NCBI GenBank assembly: GCA_965211775.1
Contig: OZ242974.1
Coordinates: forward strand, 992,001-1,056,000
Direction of reading: 5' to 3'
Length of the DNA: 64,000 bases
From: Thiodiazotropha sp040506975
GTDB lineage: Bacteria > Pseudomonadota > Gammaproteobacteria > Chromatiales > Chromatiaceae
The notes below the pieces were generated by a model. That model searched no databases. It saw nothing but the letters and a program-made list of their open reading frames with translations, and had not been told where the DNA came from. Numbering within the stretch: position 1 is the first letter of the stretch; every line of letters begins with the position of its first letter. The translations under genes and the position numbers were made by a program. Shown one piece after another: positions 16,856 through 27,050 of the stretch.

Positions 16856-19800
16856 ATGCTGACAGTCGCTAAGTATCTTCACGCCAGGTTCTGGCAATCC
16901 CTGGCTTGGCTGGTGATCGCAGCTGCCCTGTTGATCAGCGCATTGCGCCTGATTGTACCCCTCATCGATCTCGATCCCTATCGGCGGGAGATAGAGCGTG
17001 TTGCCGAAGAGGGGGCGGGTGTTGATCTGAAGGTCGGCGATATGAAGGCCCAGGTGAAGGGTATTCATCTGGCACTCAAATTTACCGATGTCAGCGTGCT
17101 CGATGCGAAGGGCGGTGAACCCCTGCTGTATGCCCCGGAGGTATTGGTCAACATACAGCTATTGGAAAGCCTCATATCAGGTCGTCTGCGACTGGGCGAA
17201 GCCACTGTCATAGGGACCAAGCTGAAGCTTGAACGATTCTCGGATGGCAGCGTGGCACTACAGGGTATGGGTGGCGTGAGCGAGGGGGATCCGGATACCG
17301 TGGCGGCCATCCTGCTGGGACAGAATCAACTGCGTTTGCTGGATACCGAGATCCACCTGAAAAGCGCCATCCCCGACCAGCCTCCGCTCAGACTCTCCGG
17401 GGTTAATTTGGAACTGCGCAACGACGGACTGCGCCACCAACTCTCACTCAGCACACGTATCGGTAAACGTGGGGAGGAGTCGGTTCGACTGATCGCCGAT
17501 CTGCTGCAAAAGGATACGTCATCGCTGGCGATGAGCGGTGAATTCTATTTCAGATGCGAAGGGCTGGTGATAGGGGGGCGGCTGCCTGAGTGGATGCCTC
17601 CCTCCTATACCATTGACGAGGGTGAACTTGAGGTTGAGCTGTGGGGTGATCTCCAGCAGGGCGAGCTGCAGAATCTGCGCGGAAAAGGCCGGCTGAGCGA
17701 CTTTCGAATTACGGGACCGGGACGCACTGAGCCTTTCGCTTTGGCGCGGCTATCCACCGGGCTTGAATGGAAACGTTTGCATGATGGTTGGCATCTGGAG
17801 CTCGACCAGCTTGATATAGAGCAAGCCCATGGGGAATGGCCAACCGAGCAGGTGCGGATCACCTGGCAGCTATTGGAACAGCAGCAGAAGCGTTTTGAAC
17901 TGAGTGCGGATGCCCTGTCATTGAAAGAGTTGAATGACTTTTTAGCGATCCAGAAACTACCCAATCCAGCATTGCATGCGGCACTCGCAGGGCTGTCTCC
18001 TCAGGGAAGACTGAGTCATCTCGAGTTTGGGTTTCTCAAGCCCCGTCAGGGTGACCTCACCTGGCATTTGAAAGGGGAGGTCGATGGCTATGCGCACCAG
18101 CCGTGGCAGGATGTACCAGGTGTGAGTGGATTGAAACTGGCCTTCGATGGCGACCAGGCAGGGGGTTGGTTGAGCGTCGACAGCAGCAATCTGATGCTCG
18201 ATTCACCGAATCTGTTCCGCAAGCCTCTGCATGCACGACGCGCAATGGGTGATTTCGCATGGAAATTTGATCTCGAGAAGGGACTGCATCTCAACAGCGA
18301 TCATGTGCAGATGAGTTCCCCGGATGTTAAGACGCTCTCCCGCATCGATCTGCAGATACCCTTCACCGGCAAGGACCTGTTCATAGATATGCAATCCGAT
18401 TTCTGGGATGCGGATGGTTCGCGAAAAAGTGACTATCTTCCTGTTGGGATTATGCCTGACGAACTGGTCTCCTGGCTCGATAAGGCGGTAGTGAGCGGCT
18501 ATGTGAAATCGGGTAGCTTTCTACTCTATGGTCCACTCAGTGAGTTTCCTTTCCTCCAGCATCAAGGCCGATTCGAGGTCTGGTTCGGTGTCGAGGACCT
18601 GATTCTCGACTATATGAGCCAATGGCCGCGGCTGTCGGAGGGGGTGGCAGAGGTCCATTTTGTCAATAACGGATTACAGGTGATACTGCAGGAGGGCATG
18701 CTGCTAAACAGTCAGCTGCAGGATGTGGCAATTGAAATCGAAAGATTGAAGGAGGCCTCTCCTGTAAAGATTCAAGGAACGGCAACCGGTTCATTGCAGG
18801 ACCTGATGGCGATTCTGGGCGATACCCCGCTGCGCAGTGATTTTCATGCTTTCGTCGATGCGGTGGAGGTGGATGGGGCGACCAAGACATGGGTCGATCT
18901 GGCGATACCGCTCAACAGTCGGGATCAGTTGAAGATAGAAGGCGCGGTCGGTCTTGATCAATCCGCGATTACCATCAAGAAGGCCGATCTCACGATCGAC
19001 CGGATCAGCGGCAGACTTCAATTCAACCGTACAGGAGTCATGGGGAAAGGCATTAGGGCCAGGCTGTTGGGGGACGAAATTGACCTGGATGTCATACCCT
19101 ACAGTCATGAGGGCGATCATTGGACCCGGGTGAAGGCCCGCATGCCCATCAATCTGGCGCGCCTGAAACAACAGTTTCCGGAGTGGAAGCTCGATCATTT
19201 TCTGGGTGTCGGTGAGGGCGATGTCGAAGTCAGGATTGCCCATCACGAGAGCCAGGTGCCGGTCAGGCTGAATCTCAGTTCTGACCTGCAGGGAATATCG
19301 ATAACGATGCCGAAACCCCTCGGTAAACCAGCCGAGTCAAAGGTGAAATTCGATATGGGCGCCGATTTGCGCCGTGACGAATCCACGGAGTTGAGAGTCC
19401 GGTATGATGAAAAAACCCATGCCTTGTTTCGTTTTTTCGAGGCGCGGGAAAAACCCTGGATTGCCGCTATCGGATTTTCCCAGGAAGCACTGTCGCTGGA
19501 GGATGTGGAAGGCTTCCACATGAGCGGCCATCTGGAGAGGCTGAACGCGGACAGCTGGATCAGCTGGGTCGCACAGCAAGCTGCTTCGGGCCGGGGTGGT
19601 CCGCCAACCATTACCATGGATTTGCGGGTGGACGAGCTCATAGCACTGGGCACAGCCTGTCCCGATACCCGGTTCACCTACAAAAACTATGCGGACGGCT
19701 ATCGGATCAACCTGACATCCGAGACAGCTCAGGGCATGATGCAAGTGCCGGGTCGACTCGATCAGCAACCGATCTTCGGTCGTTTTGATTATATTAAATT

Positions 19801-20731
19801 CGACCTTGAGGAACTGGCGAGAGGGATTACCGGGCAAGGGGATGAGCAGCGCCAGGTGACGGACCTCGATCCCAGGGATGTGCCCGCCGTCAATCTCACG
19901 GTGGAAGACCTCTACATCAACGATAATCCGATGGGTAAGGGCTATATCACCTGGAGAAAGGAGGCCGATGGAATCACTGTCGACAGCCTGGCACTGGTCG
20001 GAGACATGGTTGATCTGGCCGGACAGGGGTATTGGCGCCTGACACCCAAGGGTCACAGTACCTCACTGAATCTGAAATTGCATACCAACAGCCTGGGTGA
20101 CCTCCAGCACGCCTTGGGAATCGCTACCGGTATCGAGCAGGCTCCCACTGATGTCAAGGCAGAGCTCTACTGGCCCACGTCGCCACTGGAGATGGGGGCG
20201 GAAAAGCTCTACGGCAGTATATCGGTGAAGGTGGATAAAGGACTGGTGAATAATGTCGATCCTGGGGTCGGCCGACTAATCGGCCTGTTCAGTCTCAACG
20301 CCTTAGGCAAGCGTCTGGCGCTTGATTTCTCGGATCTCTTCTCCAAAGGGTTGGCGTTCGACTCGATCGAAGGTAATTTCACGATCAACGATGGCGATGC
20401 CTACACCTCGGATCTGGTCATGAAGAGCACCGCTGCGGTTGTCGACGTGCGCGGACGCACCGGCTTGGCGACCCGGTCCTACGTCCAAAAGGTTGTAGTC
20501 ACACCTAATGTCAGTGCCACCCTGCCACTGCTGGGTACCCTGGCGATTAATCCCACCGCAGGTGTGGCGCTGGCAATGACTCAAAAGTTGATAGGCCGGC
20601 TGTTTGATCGGATTGCCATGCGCACCTATGAGGTCACCGGCAGCTGGGATGAGCCCCAGTTTATCCAGGTCAACAAGAGTCAAGAGAATACGCGCGGAAG
20701 GGCATTAATGCCGGAGATGCCGGGTGAATGA
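16856..20731 (+). CDS. yhdP: AsmA-like protein YhdP
   Basis: A 1291-residue protein of the YhdP family (TIGR02099), one of the AsmA-like bridges that move phospholipid between inner and outer membrane. One transmembrane segment lies near residues 15-37. The remainder is a very long periplasmic region of beta-strand repeats with a DUF3971-like part and an AsmA-like C-terminal part ('GVGRLIGLFSLNALGKRLALD'). It follows rng by 24 bp, as is usual in Gammaproteobacteria. Confidence 0.92.
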   Translation: MLTVAKYLHARFWQSLAWLVIAAALLISALRLIVPLIDLDPYRREIERVAEEGAGVDLKVGDMKAQVKGIHLALKFTDVSVLDAKGGEPLLYAPEVLVNIQLLESLISGRLRLGEATVIGTKLKLERFSDGSVALQGMGGVSEGDPDTVAAILLGQNQLRLLDTEIHLKSAIPDQPPLRLSGVNLELRNDGLRHQLSLSTRIGKRGEESVRLIADLLQKDTSSLAMSGEFYFRCEGLVIGGRLPEWMPPSYTIDEGELEVELWGDLQQGELQNLRGKGRLSDFRITGPGRTEPFALARLSTGLEWKRLHDGWHLELDQLDIEQAHGEWPTEQVRITWQLLEQQQKRFELSADALSLKELNDFLAIQKLPNPALHAALAGLSPQGRLSHLEFGFLKPRQGDLTWHLKGEVDGYAHQPWQDVPGVSGLKLAFDGDQAGGWLSVDSSNLMLDSPNLFRKPLHARRAMGDFAWKFDLEKGLHLNSDHVQMSSPDVKTLSRIDLQIPFTGKDLFIDMQSDFWDADGSRKSDYLPVGIMPDELVSWLDKAVVSGYVKSGSFLLYGPLSEFPFLQHQGRFEVWFGVEDLILDYMSQWPRLSEGVAEVHFVNNGLQVILQEGMLLNSQLQDVAIEIERLKEASPVKIQGTATGSLQDLMAILGDTPLRSDFHAFVDAVEVDGATKTWVDLAIPLNSRDQLKIEGAVGLDQSAITIKKADLTIDRISGRLQFNRTGVMGKGIRARLLGDEIDLDVIPYSHEGDHWTRVKARMPINLARLKQQFPEWKLDHFLGVGEGDVEVRIAHHESQVPVRLNLSSDLQGISITMPKPLGKPAESKVKFDMGADLRRDESTELRVRYDEKTHALFRFFEAREKPWIAAIGFSQEALSLEDVEGFHMSGHLERLNADSWISWVAQQAASGRGGPPTITMDLRVDELIALGTACPDTRFTYKNYADGYRINLTSETAQGMMQVPGRLDQQPIFGRFDYIKFDLEELARGITGQGDEQRQVTDLDPRDVPAVNLTVEDLYINDNPMGKGYITWRKEADGITVDSLALVGDMVDLAGQGYWRLTPKGHSTSLNLKLHTNSLGDLQHALGIATGIEQAPTDVKAELYWPTSPLEMGAEKLYGSISVKVDKGLVNNVDPGVGRLIGLFSLNALGKRLALDFSDLFSKGLAFDSIEGNFTINDGDAYTSDLVMKSTAAVVDVRGRTGLATRSYVQKVVVTPNVSATLPLLGTLAINPTAGVALAMTQKLIGRLFDRIAMRTYEVTGSWDEPQFIQVNKSQENTRGRALMPEMPGE

Positions 20732-20892
20732 GTGGGCAAGCCGTACTGAATACCACATCTAACGCGTGGTAGAGGCACTCAGTATGGCGGCGGATTACGC
20801 AAGAGATCGCTGGTAGCATCAAGGTTCATGATGCTATCCTCGAGAATGGAGCATAGATTCAGGATGGCCAGAAACTGACCGAAGAGTTTTAC

Positions 20893-21711
20893 ATGAGTGG
20901 TAAGAAGAATAAAGTTGCAGTGATACAGATGGCCTCCAGCCCCAACGTCAGCGCTAACCTGCTGGAGGCGGAGAGACTGATCGGTGAAGCAGCCGAATCG
21001 GGTGCCGGATTGGTGGTGTTGCCGGAAAATTTCGCCTTTAAAGGGGAGCACGACCGGGATATGCTGACTTTGTGCGAGGATGATGACGGTCCCTTGCAAG
21101 GGTTCCTCGGTCAGATGGCGCAACGCTATGGCATCTGGGTTGTGGGAGGCACCATACCCATGCGCGCCAGCCAGGGCGGCAAGGTACGGGCGGCCTGTCT
21201 GATCATGGATAGTAACGGCAATCAGGTGGCTCGATACGACAAGATACATCTGTTCGACGTCCATATAGTGGAGACGGATGAGCGCTACGTGGAATCCAAT
21301 ACTATAGAGCCGGGTGAAGAGGTGGTGACGGTGGATACGCCCTTCGGCATCTTGGGGGTGGCGGTCTGCTACGATCTGCGTTTTCCTGAACTGTTTCGTC
21401 GACTGATGGAAAAGGGTGCGGAGATCTTTGTGGTGCCGGCTTCATTCACGGCAATGACGGGTAAGGCGCATTGGGAGACCCTGGTCAGGGCCAGGGCCAT
21501 AGAAAACCTCGCTTTTATTGCTGCTGCTGCACAAGGCGGTTATCACCTCAGCGGTCGCGAAACCCATGGCCATAGCATGATTGTCGATCCCTGGGGTACT
21601 GTACTGACCCAGGTGCCAAGAGGAACCGGATTTGTTTGCGTGGAACTTGATCACGAATACCAGAAGACCATACGTCGCACTTTTCCGACAATAGACCATC
21701 TACGTTTGTAA
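20893..21711 (+). CDS. Carbon-nitrogen hydrolase (Nit family amidase)
   Basis: A 272-residue nitrilase-superfamily amidase. The catalytic triad is visible: Glu in 'VVLPENFAFK', Lys in 'YDKIHLFDV' and Cys in 'VAVCYDLRFPELFR'. The sequence is closest to the Nit1/YbeM branch, which acts on deaminated glutathione or on omega-amide acids (metabolite repair). It sits between yhdP and tldD, a frequent arrangement. The ribosome binding site is weak (GAAGAG). Confidence 0.9.
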   Translation: MSGKKNKVAVIQMASSPNVSANLLEAERLIGEAAESGAGLVVLPENFAFKGEHDRDMLTLCEDDDGPLQGFLGQMAQRYGIWVVGGTIPMRASQGGKVRAACLIMDSNGNQVARYDKIHLFDVHIVETDERYVESNTIEPGEEVVTVDTPFGILGVAVCYDLRFPELFRRLMEKGAEIFVVPASFTAMTGKAHWETLVRARAIENLAFIAAAAQGGYHLSGRETHGHSMIVDPWGTVLTQVPRGTGFVCVELDHEYQKTIRRTFPTIDHLRL

Positions 21712-21896
21712 GGGCGTACAGGACCATTGCCCCGATGACGGAGCGATTGCTTAAGCCACAACATACTCATACTCCCGACATGCAATGAAATGAACCTGAT
21801 ACGAATCTTTCCGGTTCGATTCGGGATTGAATCGGGAGCGGCATTCTGCAGCGACTTAAACAAGACTAAGCAGCGGCCCGCGGGGCCAGGAATAAC

Positions 21897-23339
21897 ATGT
21901 CCGATCTGATTCAAATAGCGCAAGAGACAATCTTAGCCCCCGTGGGATTGGCAGAACGGGATCTTGACCGCATGCTTGGGGAATTGACAGGAGCCGGTAT
22001 CGATGCGGCGGATCTCTATTTTCAATCCAGCAGGTTGGAATCATGGGTCCTGGAGGACGGGATTATCAAAGAGGGGGCGCACAATATAGAGCAGGGTGCG
22101 GGTATCCGGGTGATCAGCGGTGAAAAGACCGGTTTTGCCTACTCCGATGAACTGCAGCTGCCTACGCTTCAGGAGGCGGCGCGAACAGCCAGGGCGATAA
22201 TACGCAGTGGCGCCGATCAGGCAGTGCGCATTTCGGGTACGCCGATGCCACGCCAGTTGTATGCGCCGGTCAATCCCCTGCCCACGCTGAGCGAGGTGGA
22301 AAAGGTCGATCTGTTACGGCAAGTGGATCAGGAGGCGAGAAAGCAGGATCCACGGGTAAAGGAAGTTATTGTGAGTCTGGTGGGTGCCCATGATGTGGTG
22401 CTGGTGGCGGCCATCGACGGTACCCTCAGTGCTGATGTCAGGCCGCTGGTCCGCCTCAATGTCCATGTGATTGCGGAACAGGGTTCGCGCAGGGAACAGG
22501 GGAGCAGTGGAGGCGGTGCGCGCGAGGGTCTCGACTATTTTCTGTATCAGGAGCGTGCCTTGGACTATGCCCGGGAGGCAGTCAGGCAGGCGTTGGTCAA
22601 CCTTGATGCGGTGGATGCGCCCGCCGGTGCGATGCCTGTGGTGCTGGGCCCGGGTTGGCCGGGCGTTCTGCTGCATGAGGCCGTGGGCCATGGCCTTGAG
22701 GGCGACTTCAATCGCAAGGGAACCTCCGCCTTCAGCGGCCGGATCGGAGAGCAGGTGGCGGCACCCTGTAGTACCGTAGTGGATGACGGCACCATTCCGG
22801 GACGACGGGGATCGCTGAATATGGATGACGAGGGCACGCCGAGTCAGAACACGGTATTGATCGAGAATGGTATCCTCAAGGGCTATATGCAGGATAAGCA
22901 CAACGCCAGGTTGATGAAGGTCGACACGACCGGTAACGGTAGACGCGAGTCCTATGCCCATCTGCCGATGCCGCGCATGACCAACACCTATATGTTGCCC
23001 GGCGACCATGACCCGGAAGAGATTATCGCCTCTGTTGACCGGGGGCTCTACGCAGTCAACTTCGGTGGGGGCCAGGTCGATATCACTTCCGGCCGTTTCG
23101 TCTTTTCCGCCAGCGAGGCCTATCTGATTGAGAACGGCAGGACAACCAGGCCGGTGAAGGGAGCGACCTTGATAGGGAATGGCCCGGAATCCATGACCCG
23201 TATCAGCATGGTCGGCAACGACCTGAAACTGGATGCCGGGGTCGGTGTCTGCGGTAAGGAGGGACAGAGTGTGCCTGTGGGGGTCGGCCAACCGACGCTC
23301 AAGCTGGATGAGTTGATTGTCGGGGGTACTGAGCAGTGA
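21897..23339 (+). CDS. tldD: Metalloprotease TldD
   Basis: TldD is one half of the heteromeric TldD-TldE (PmbA) zinc protease, which processes small peptides such as microcin precursors and CcdA. The 480-residue protein carries the HExxxH metal site in 'LLHEAVGHGLEGDFN' with the downstream 'GTPSQNTVLIENG'. It overlaps the start of pmbA, so the two partners should be made together. Confidence 0.95.
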   Translation: MSDLIQIAQETILAPVGLAERDLDRMLGELTGAGIDAADLYFQSSRLESWVLEDGIIKEGAHNIEQGAGIRVISGEKTGFAYSDELQLPTLQEAARTARAIIRSGADQAVRISGTPMPRQLYAPVNPLPTLSEVEKVDLLRQVDQEARKQDPRVKEVIVSLVGAHDVVLVAAIDGTLSADVRPLVRLNVHVIAEQGSRREQGSSGGGAREGLDYFLYQERALDYAREAVRQALVNLDAVDAPAGAMPVVLGPGWPGVLLHEAVGHGLEGDFNRKGTSAFSGRIGEQVAAPCSTVVDDGTIPGRRGSLNMDDEGTPSQNTVLIENGILKGYMQDKHNARLMKVDTTGNGRRESYAHLPMPRMTNTYMLPGDHDPEEIIASVDRGLYAVNFGGGQVDITSGRFVFSASEAYLIENGRTTRPVKGATLIGNGPESMTRISMVGNDLKLDAGVGVCGKEGQSVPVGVGQPTLKLDELIVGGTEQ

Positions 23340-24670
23340 TCGATATGGAAAAGCGCAAAGGGGAATTGCAGCAATTGGTCGAGGACCTGCTGGGTGAGGC
23401 TGAGCGTCTTGGGGCAACGGCTGCAGAGGCAGCGGTAAGCAGTAATGCCGGGCTTTCGTTGACGGTGCGTCTCGGTGAAACGGAGACCATTGAACATACC
23501 CGTGACAACGGCCTGGGTGTGACTGTCTATTTCGGCCACCGCAAGGGCAGCGCGAGCACCTCTGATCTGAGTCCGCGGGCGGTCAAGGAGACGGTGGAGG
23601 CGGCTTGCAATTTTGCCCGTTATACTTCGGAGGATCCCTGCTCCGGCTTGGCCGATGCGGATTTGATGGCGTCCGACAACCCTGACCTCGATCTCTACCA
23701 TCCCTGGCAGCAGAGCGTTGAGGAGGCGATTGAGCTTGCAATCCGTTGTGAAGACGCAGCGCGTGATCATGATCCGCGTATCGTCAATTCGGAAGGCGCC
23801 TCGCTGAACTCCCATGACGGCCTGCATGTTTACGGCAATACCCATGGTTTCATGGGCGGCTATCCCTCGTCCAGACACAGCCTGAGCTGTGCTGTGGTTG
23901 GCAAACAGAATGAAAGCATGCAGCGTGACTACTGGTATACCCTGTCTCGCCAATCGAAACGGTTGGATACACCGGAGGCGGTTGGCAGGATGGCTGCGGA
24001 ACGGACCCTGGCGCGGTTGAATGCCAGACAGCTGCCGACACAACAGGCGCCGATACTGTTTCAGGCGGATGTGGCGGTGGGACTGTTGCGCAGTTTTATT
24101 GGTGCCATTCGGGGTTCCGCACTCTACCGCAAGGCGAGTTTTCTACTCGACCATCTGGGCAAACCTGTGTTTCCCGAATTCGTCACAATCCATGAAGAAC
24201 CCCGTCTGGCCAGAGGGCTGGCCAGCGCAGCCTATGACAATGAGGGTGTGGCGACCTGCAACAGGGAGTTCGTACGCCAGGGTGTGCTCGACAGCTATGT
24301 GCTCGACAGCTATGCGGCGCGAAAGCTCGGGATGCGGACCACGGGCAATGCAGGAGGTGTGAGGAATCTGCGTATATACAGCGGTGAATTGGACCGGGAG
24401 GGTCTGCTCAGGACGATGGAAAGGGGGTTGGTAGTCACTGAACTGATGGGGCAGGGCGTCAATATGGTCACCGGCGACTACTCCCGGGGAGCCGCCGGCT
24501 TTTGGGTGGAGGGTGGTGAAATACAATACCCTGTGGAAGAGATCACCATTGCCGGAAACATGCGTGAAATGCTGATGGGTTTGCTGCAAGTGGGTAGCGA
24601 TGTGGAGACCCGCAGCAGCATTCAGACCGGCTCCTGGCTGATCGACCGCATGATGATCGCCGGCGAGTAG
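23336..24670 (+). CDS. pmbA: Metalloprotease subunit PmbA (TldE)
   Basis: PmbA/TldE, the partner of TldD, 444 residues and without the HExxxH site, as is normal for this subunit. Conserved pieces are 'VTVYFGHRKGSASTSDLS', 'FLLDHLGKPVFPEFVTI' and 'TGNAGGVRNL'. The frame begins with a GTG that overlaps the tldD stop (GTGA); an ATG nine bases later is a possible alternative. It is convergent with pdxA. Confidence 0.93.
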   Translation: MIDMEKRKGELQQLVEDLLGEAERLGATAAEAAVSSNAGLSLTVRLGETETIEHTRDNGLGVTVYFGHRKGSASTSDLSPRAVKETVEAACNFARYTSEDPCSGLADADLMASDNPDLDLYHPWQQSVEEAIELAIRCEDAARDHDPRIVNSEGASLNSHDGLHVYGNTHGFMGGYPSSRHSLSCAVVGKQNESMQRDYWYTLSRQSKRLDTPEAVGRMAAERTLARLNARQLPTQQAPILFQADVAVGLLRSFIGAIRGSALYRKASFLLDHLGKPVFPEFVTIHEEPRLARGLASAAYDNEGVATCNREFVRQGVLDSYVLDSYAARKLGMRTTGNAGGVRNLRIYSGELDREGLLRTMERGLVVTELMGQGVNMVTGDYSRGAAGFWVEGGEIQYPVEEITIAGNMREMLMGLLQVGSDVETRSSIQTGSWLIDRMMIAGE

Positions 24671-24731
24671 GGGCTCGAATAGATCGATACCCAGCCCATC
24701 AATCCCGACGACTGAGCCGGTACCCCATGCG

Positions 24732-25772
24732 TCAATTCCCGGATCCCACCCTGGGCCGGCTTTTAACCATTGTCTCCGCAATCTTGACGGCGTATTGAAG
24801 GCTTCCAAGGCTTGCCTGATTGGTGCCTGCCAGCGGTAGTGCGGTACCGTGGTCGACAGAGGTGCGGATAATAGGCAATCCCAGTGTGATATTGACTGCA
24901 TTGCCGAATCCCAGGTGTTTCAAAACCGGCAAGCCTTGATCATGGTACATGGCCAGTATCGCATCCGCCTGCTGCAGGTGAACAGGCGTGAAGATGGTGT
25001 CGGCGGGAAGCGGGCCGATCAGTTGCATTCCCTGACTGTTCAGCTCGGCCAATGCCGGCTGGATGATTTCGATCTCTTCCCTTCCCAGGTATCCTTGCTC
25101 TCCCGCATGCGGGTTGAGTCCACACACCATAATGCGTGGTTGCGCGATGCCGAAACACCTTTGCAGATCGTTGTGCAGTGTGCTGGCGACCTGTTGAACT
25201 CGCTGTTTGGTTATGGCCCGACTCACCGCGGACAGGGGGAGGTGGGTGGTGACGAGGGCGACCCTGAGATCGGGTGTGGCGAGCATCATTACCGGGTATG
25301 CATCTTCGCACAAGGCGGACAGATACTCGGTATGCCCGGTAAAGGAGAGGCCGGCATCGTTGATGACCCCCTTGTGCACCGGGCCTGTGACCATGCCATC
25401 GAAATATCCTTTGAGGCAGCCATCGGTTGCCATCCGCAATGTGTCGAGTACGTACTCTGCATTGGCGGGATTGAGCTGGCCGCAGACAACCTCGTGATTG
25501 AGTCTGGCGGGTAGAAATCTGAGCTTGCCCGGTGACAGTGAGGAAGCCGGTTTTTGCTCATCGAAAGGGATCAGCTCCAGGGGTATGCCCAGGCGTTCGG
25601 CGCGCTGCTGCAGCAGCACCGGATCGGCAATGGCGATGATCTCGGTTTCCGGGTATGGTTTCTGTGCCAGCATGACACAAAGATCCGGGCCAATGCCGGC
25701 AGGCTCGCCAGGGGTGAGTGCTAGACGTGAAATCAAGGGATATTTCCTACTCTTCCAGATAAACCTCGACAT
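24732..25772 (-). CDS. pdxA: 4-hydroxythreonine-4-phosphate dehydrogenase
   Basis: PdxA oxidises 4-phosphohydroxy-L-threonine in pyridoxal 5'-phosphate synthesis. The protein has 'LTPGEPAGIGPDL' near the start, 'MVTGPVHKGVINDAGLSFTG' with metal-binding His, 'GLNPHAGE' and 'AMYHDQGLPVLKHLGFG'. The ATG at 25772 overlaps the end of surA by 26 bp. A TTG at 25736, with AGGA upstream, would give a length (334 residues) closer to the 329 of Escherichia coli. The surA-pdxA order is standard. Its gene end faces pmbA. Confidence 0.95.
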   Translation of the reverse strand: MSRFIWKSRKYPLISRLALTPGEPAGIGPDLCVMLAQKPYPETEIIAIADPVLLQQRAERLGIPLELIPFDEQKPASSLSPGKLRFLPARLNHEVVCGQLNPANAEYVLDTLRMATDGCLKGYFDGMVTGPVHKGVINDAGLSFTGHTEYLSALCEDAYPVMMLATPDLRVALVTTHLPLSAVSRAITKQRVQQVASTLHNDLQRCFGIAQPRIMVCGLNPHAGEQGYLGREEIEIIQPALAELNSQGMQLIGPLPADTIFTPVHLQQADAILAMYHDQGLPVLKHLGFGNAVNITLGLPIIRTSVDHGTALPLAGTNQASLGSLQYAVKIAETMVKSRPRVGSGN

Positions 25773-27045
25773 AGGCTTCGTCGCGCAAACGGCGCAGCCA
25801 CAGGTCGATGGCCTCTTCCGATTTTTGTTTTTGAATCGCCTGACGAGCCCTGTTCTTCAAGGCCTCTTCAGTGTTGTCATGTTGACGCCGCTCGAGAGGC
25901 TGAACGATATGCCATCCGAACGGGGTCTTGAAGGGCTGGCTGATCTCATCGATCGCCAGGGCGTCCATCTGCTCCTCGAACTGGCTTACCAGATCGCCCG
26001 GGCTGGTCCATCCCAGGTCGCCGCCTTTGATCGCGGATGCCTTGTCATCGGAGTGGGAACGGGCCAGCGCCTCAAATGAATCACCACCAATGATGCGTTC
26101 CCGCAGGGTGTCGAGCCGCTGCCGGGCCTCATTGTCAGAGACTATCTCATTGGTGCTTACCAGGATATGGCGGGCATGGGTCTGGTTGATGATCAGTTTG
26201 TTGCCCCCCTTGACTTCCGCCAGTTTTATGATGTGGAAACCGGAGGCATTGCGAATCGGCTCACTGACAGAGTCAGCCTCCATACCATCTATTACACCGG
26301 TGAACAGGCTGGGGATTCGGGATACCTCCATCCATCCCAGGTCGCCCCCATCCAAGGCCTGACGGCCGTCCGACAGACGTATCGCCAGTTCACTGAAATC
26401 GGCGCCTTGCACAAGTTCATCATAGACAGACCGGGCCTTCTGTTTCGCCTGTTGCACATCCTCCGGCGAAGCGCCTTCCGGTGTGGCGATCAGGATATGC
26501 AGCAGACGGACAGCGGAGCGCTGTCGGCTGGTGCCCACCTCCCGCGCAAGGAAGTTCTCGATATCCTGCTCGGTAATCACAATCCTGTTGATGACCTCTT
26601 TCTGTTTCAAACGGTTGATCAGTATGTCTTCCCGTAGCTGTTCGCGGAAAAGGGGGAAGTTGATGCCGTCCGCCTCGAGGGTTTCGCGCAACTGCAGCAG
26701 TGATATCCGGTTGGTCTCGGCAATATTGGTGATCGCCTTGGTCACCGTGGCGTCGTCGACACTGAGCCCGAGTCGATGTGCGGCTTGCAACTGCAGTCGC
26801 TTGGTGATCATTCGATCCAACATCTGCTGGTGAATAATGCGCATCGGAGGCAGATTGGTCTGCTTTTGCGCAAGTTGGGCGAGCAGTTCCCCGGTTCGGC
26901 TGTCGAGCTCGCTCTTGGCAATGATATCGTCGTTGACCAGCGCCACGATGTGGTCAAGCTCTTTCACCGCTGCATGCAGGGGCAGACCGAGCAGCAGCAT
27001 CATCAGCCCTGTAATTGTGCCGACGAGGTACTGATTAAGATACAT
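25747..27045 (-). CDS. surA: Periplasmic chaperone and prolyl isomerase SurA
   Basis: SurA escorts outer membrane proteins through the periplasm. The 432-residue protein starts with a signal peptide (cleavage near 'LPLHA'). A SurA N-terminal domain follows ('IVALVNDDIIAKSELDSR'), then two parvulin domains ('RLLHILIATPEGAS' and 'ARHILVSTNEIVSD', each ending in a 'GGDLGW' type loop) and the C-terminal helix. It lies directly downstream of lptD (5 bp gap). LptD is itself a SurA client. Confidence 0.95.
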   Translation of the reverse strand: MYLNQYLVGTITGLMMLLLGLPLHAAVKELDHIVALVNDDIIAKSELDSRTGELLAQLAQKQTNLPPMRIIHQQMLDRMITKRLQLQAAHRLGLSVDDATVTKAITNIAETNRISLLQLRETLEADGINFPLFREQLREDILINRLKQKEVINRIVITEQDIENFLAREVGTSRQRSAVRLLHILIATPEGASPEDVQQAKQKARSVYDELVQGADFSELAIRLSDGRQALDGGDLGWMEVSRIPSLFTGVIDGMEADSVSEPIRNASGFHIIKLAEVKGGNKLIINQTHARHILVSTNEIVSDNEARQRLDTLRERIIGGDSFEALARSHSDDKASAIKGGDLGWTSPGDLVSQFEEQMDALAIDEISQPFKTPFGWHIVQPLERRQHDNTEEALKNRARQAIQKQKSEEAIDLWLRRLRDEAYVEVYLEE

Positions 27046-27050
27046 TGCAT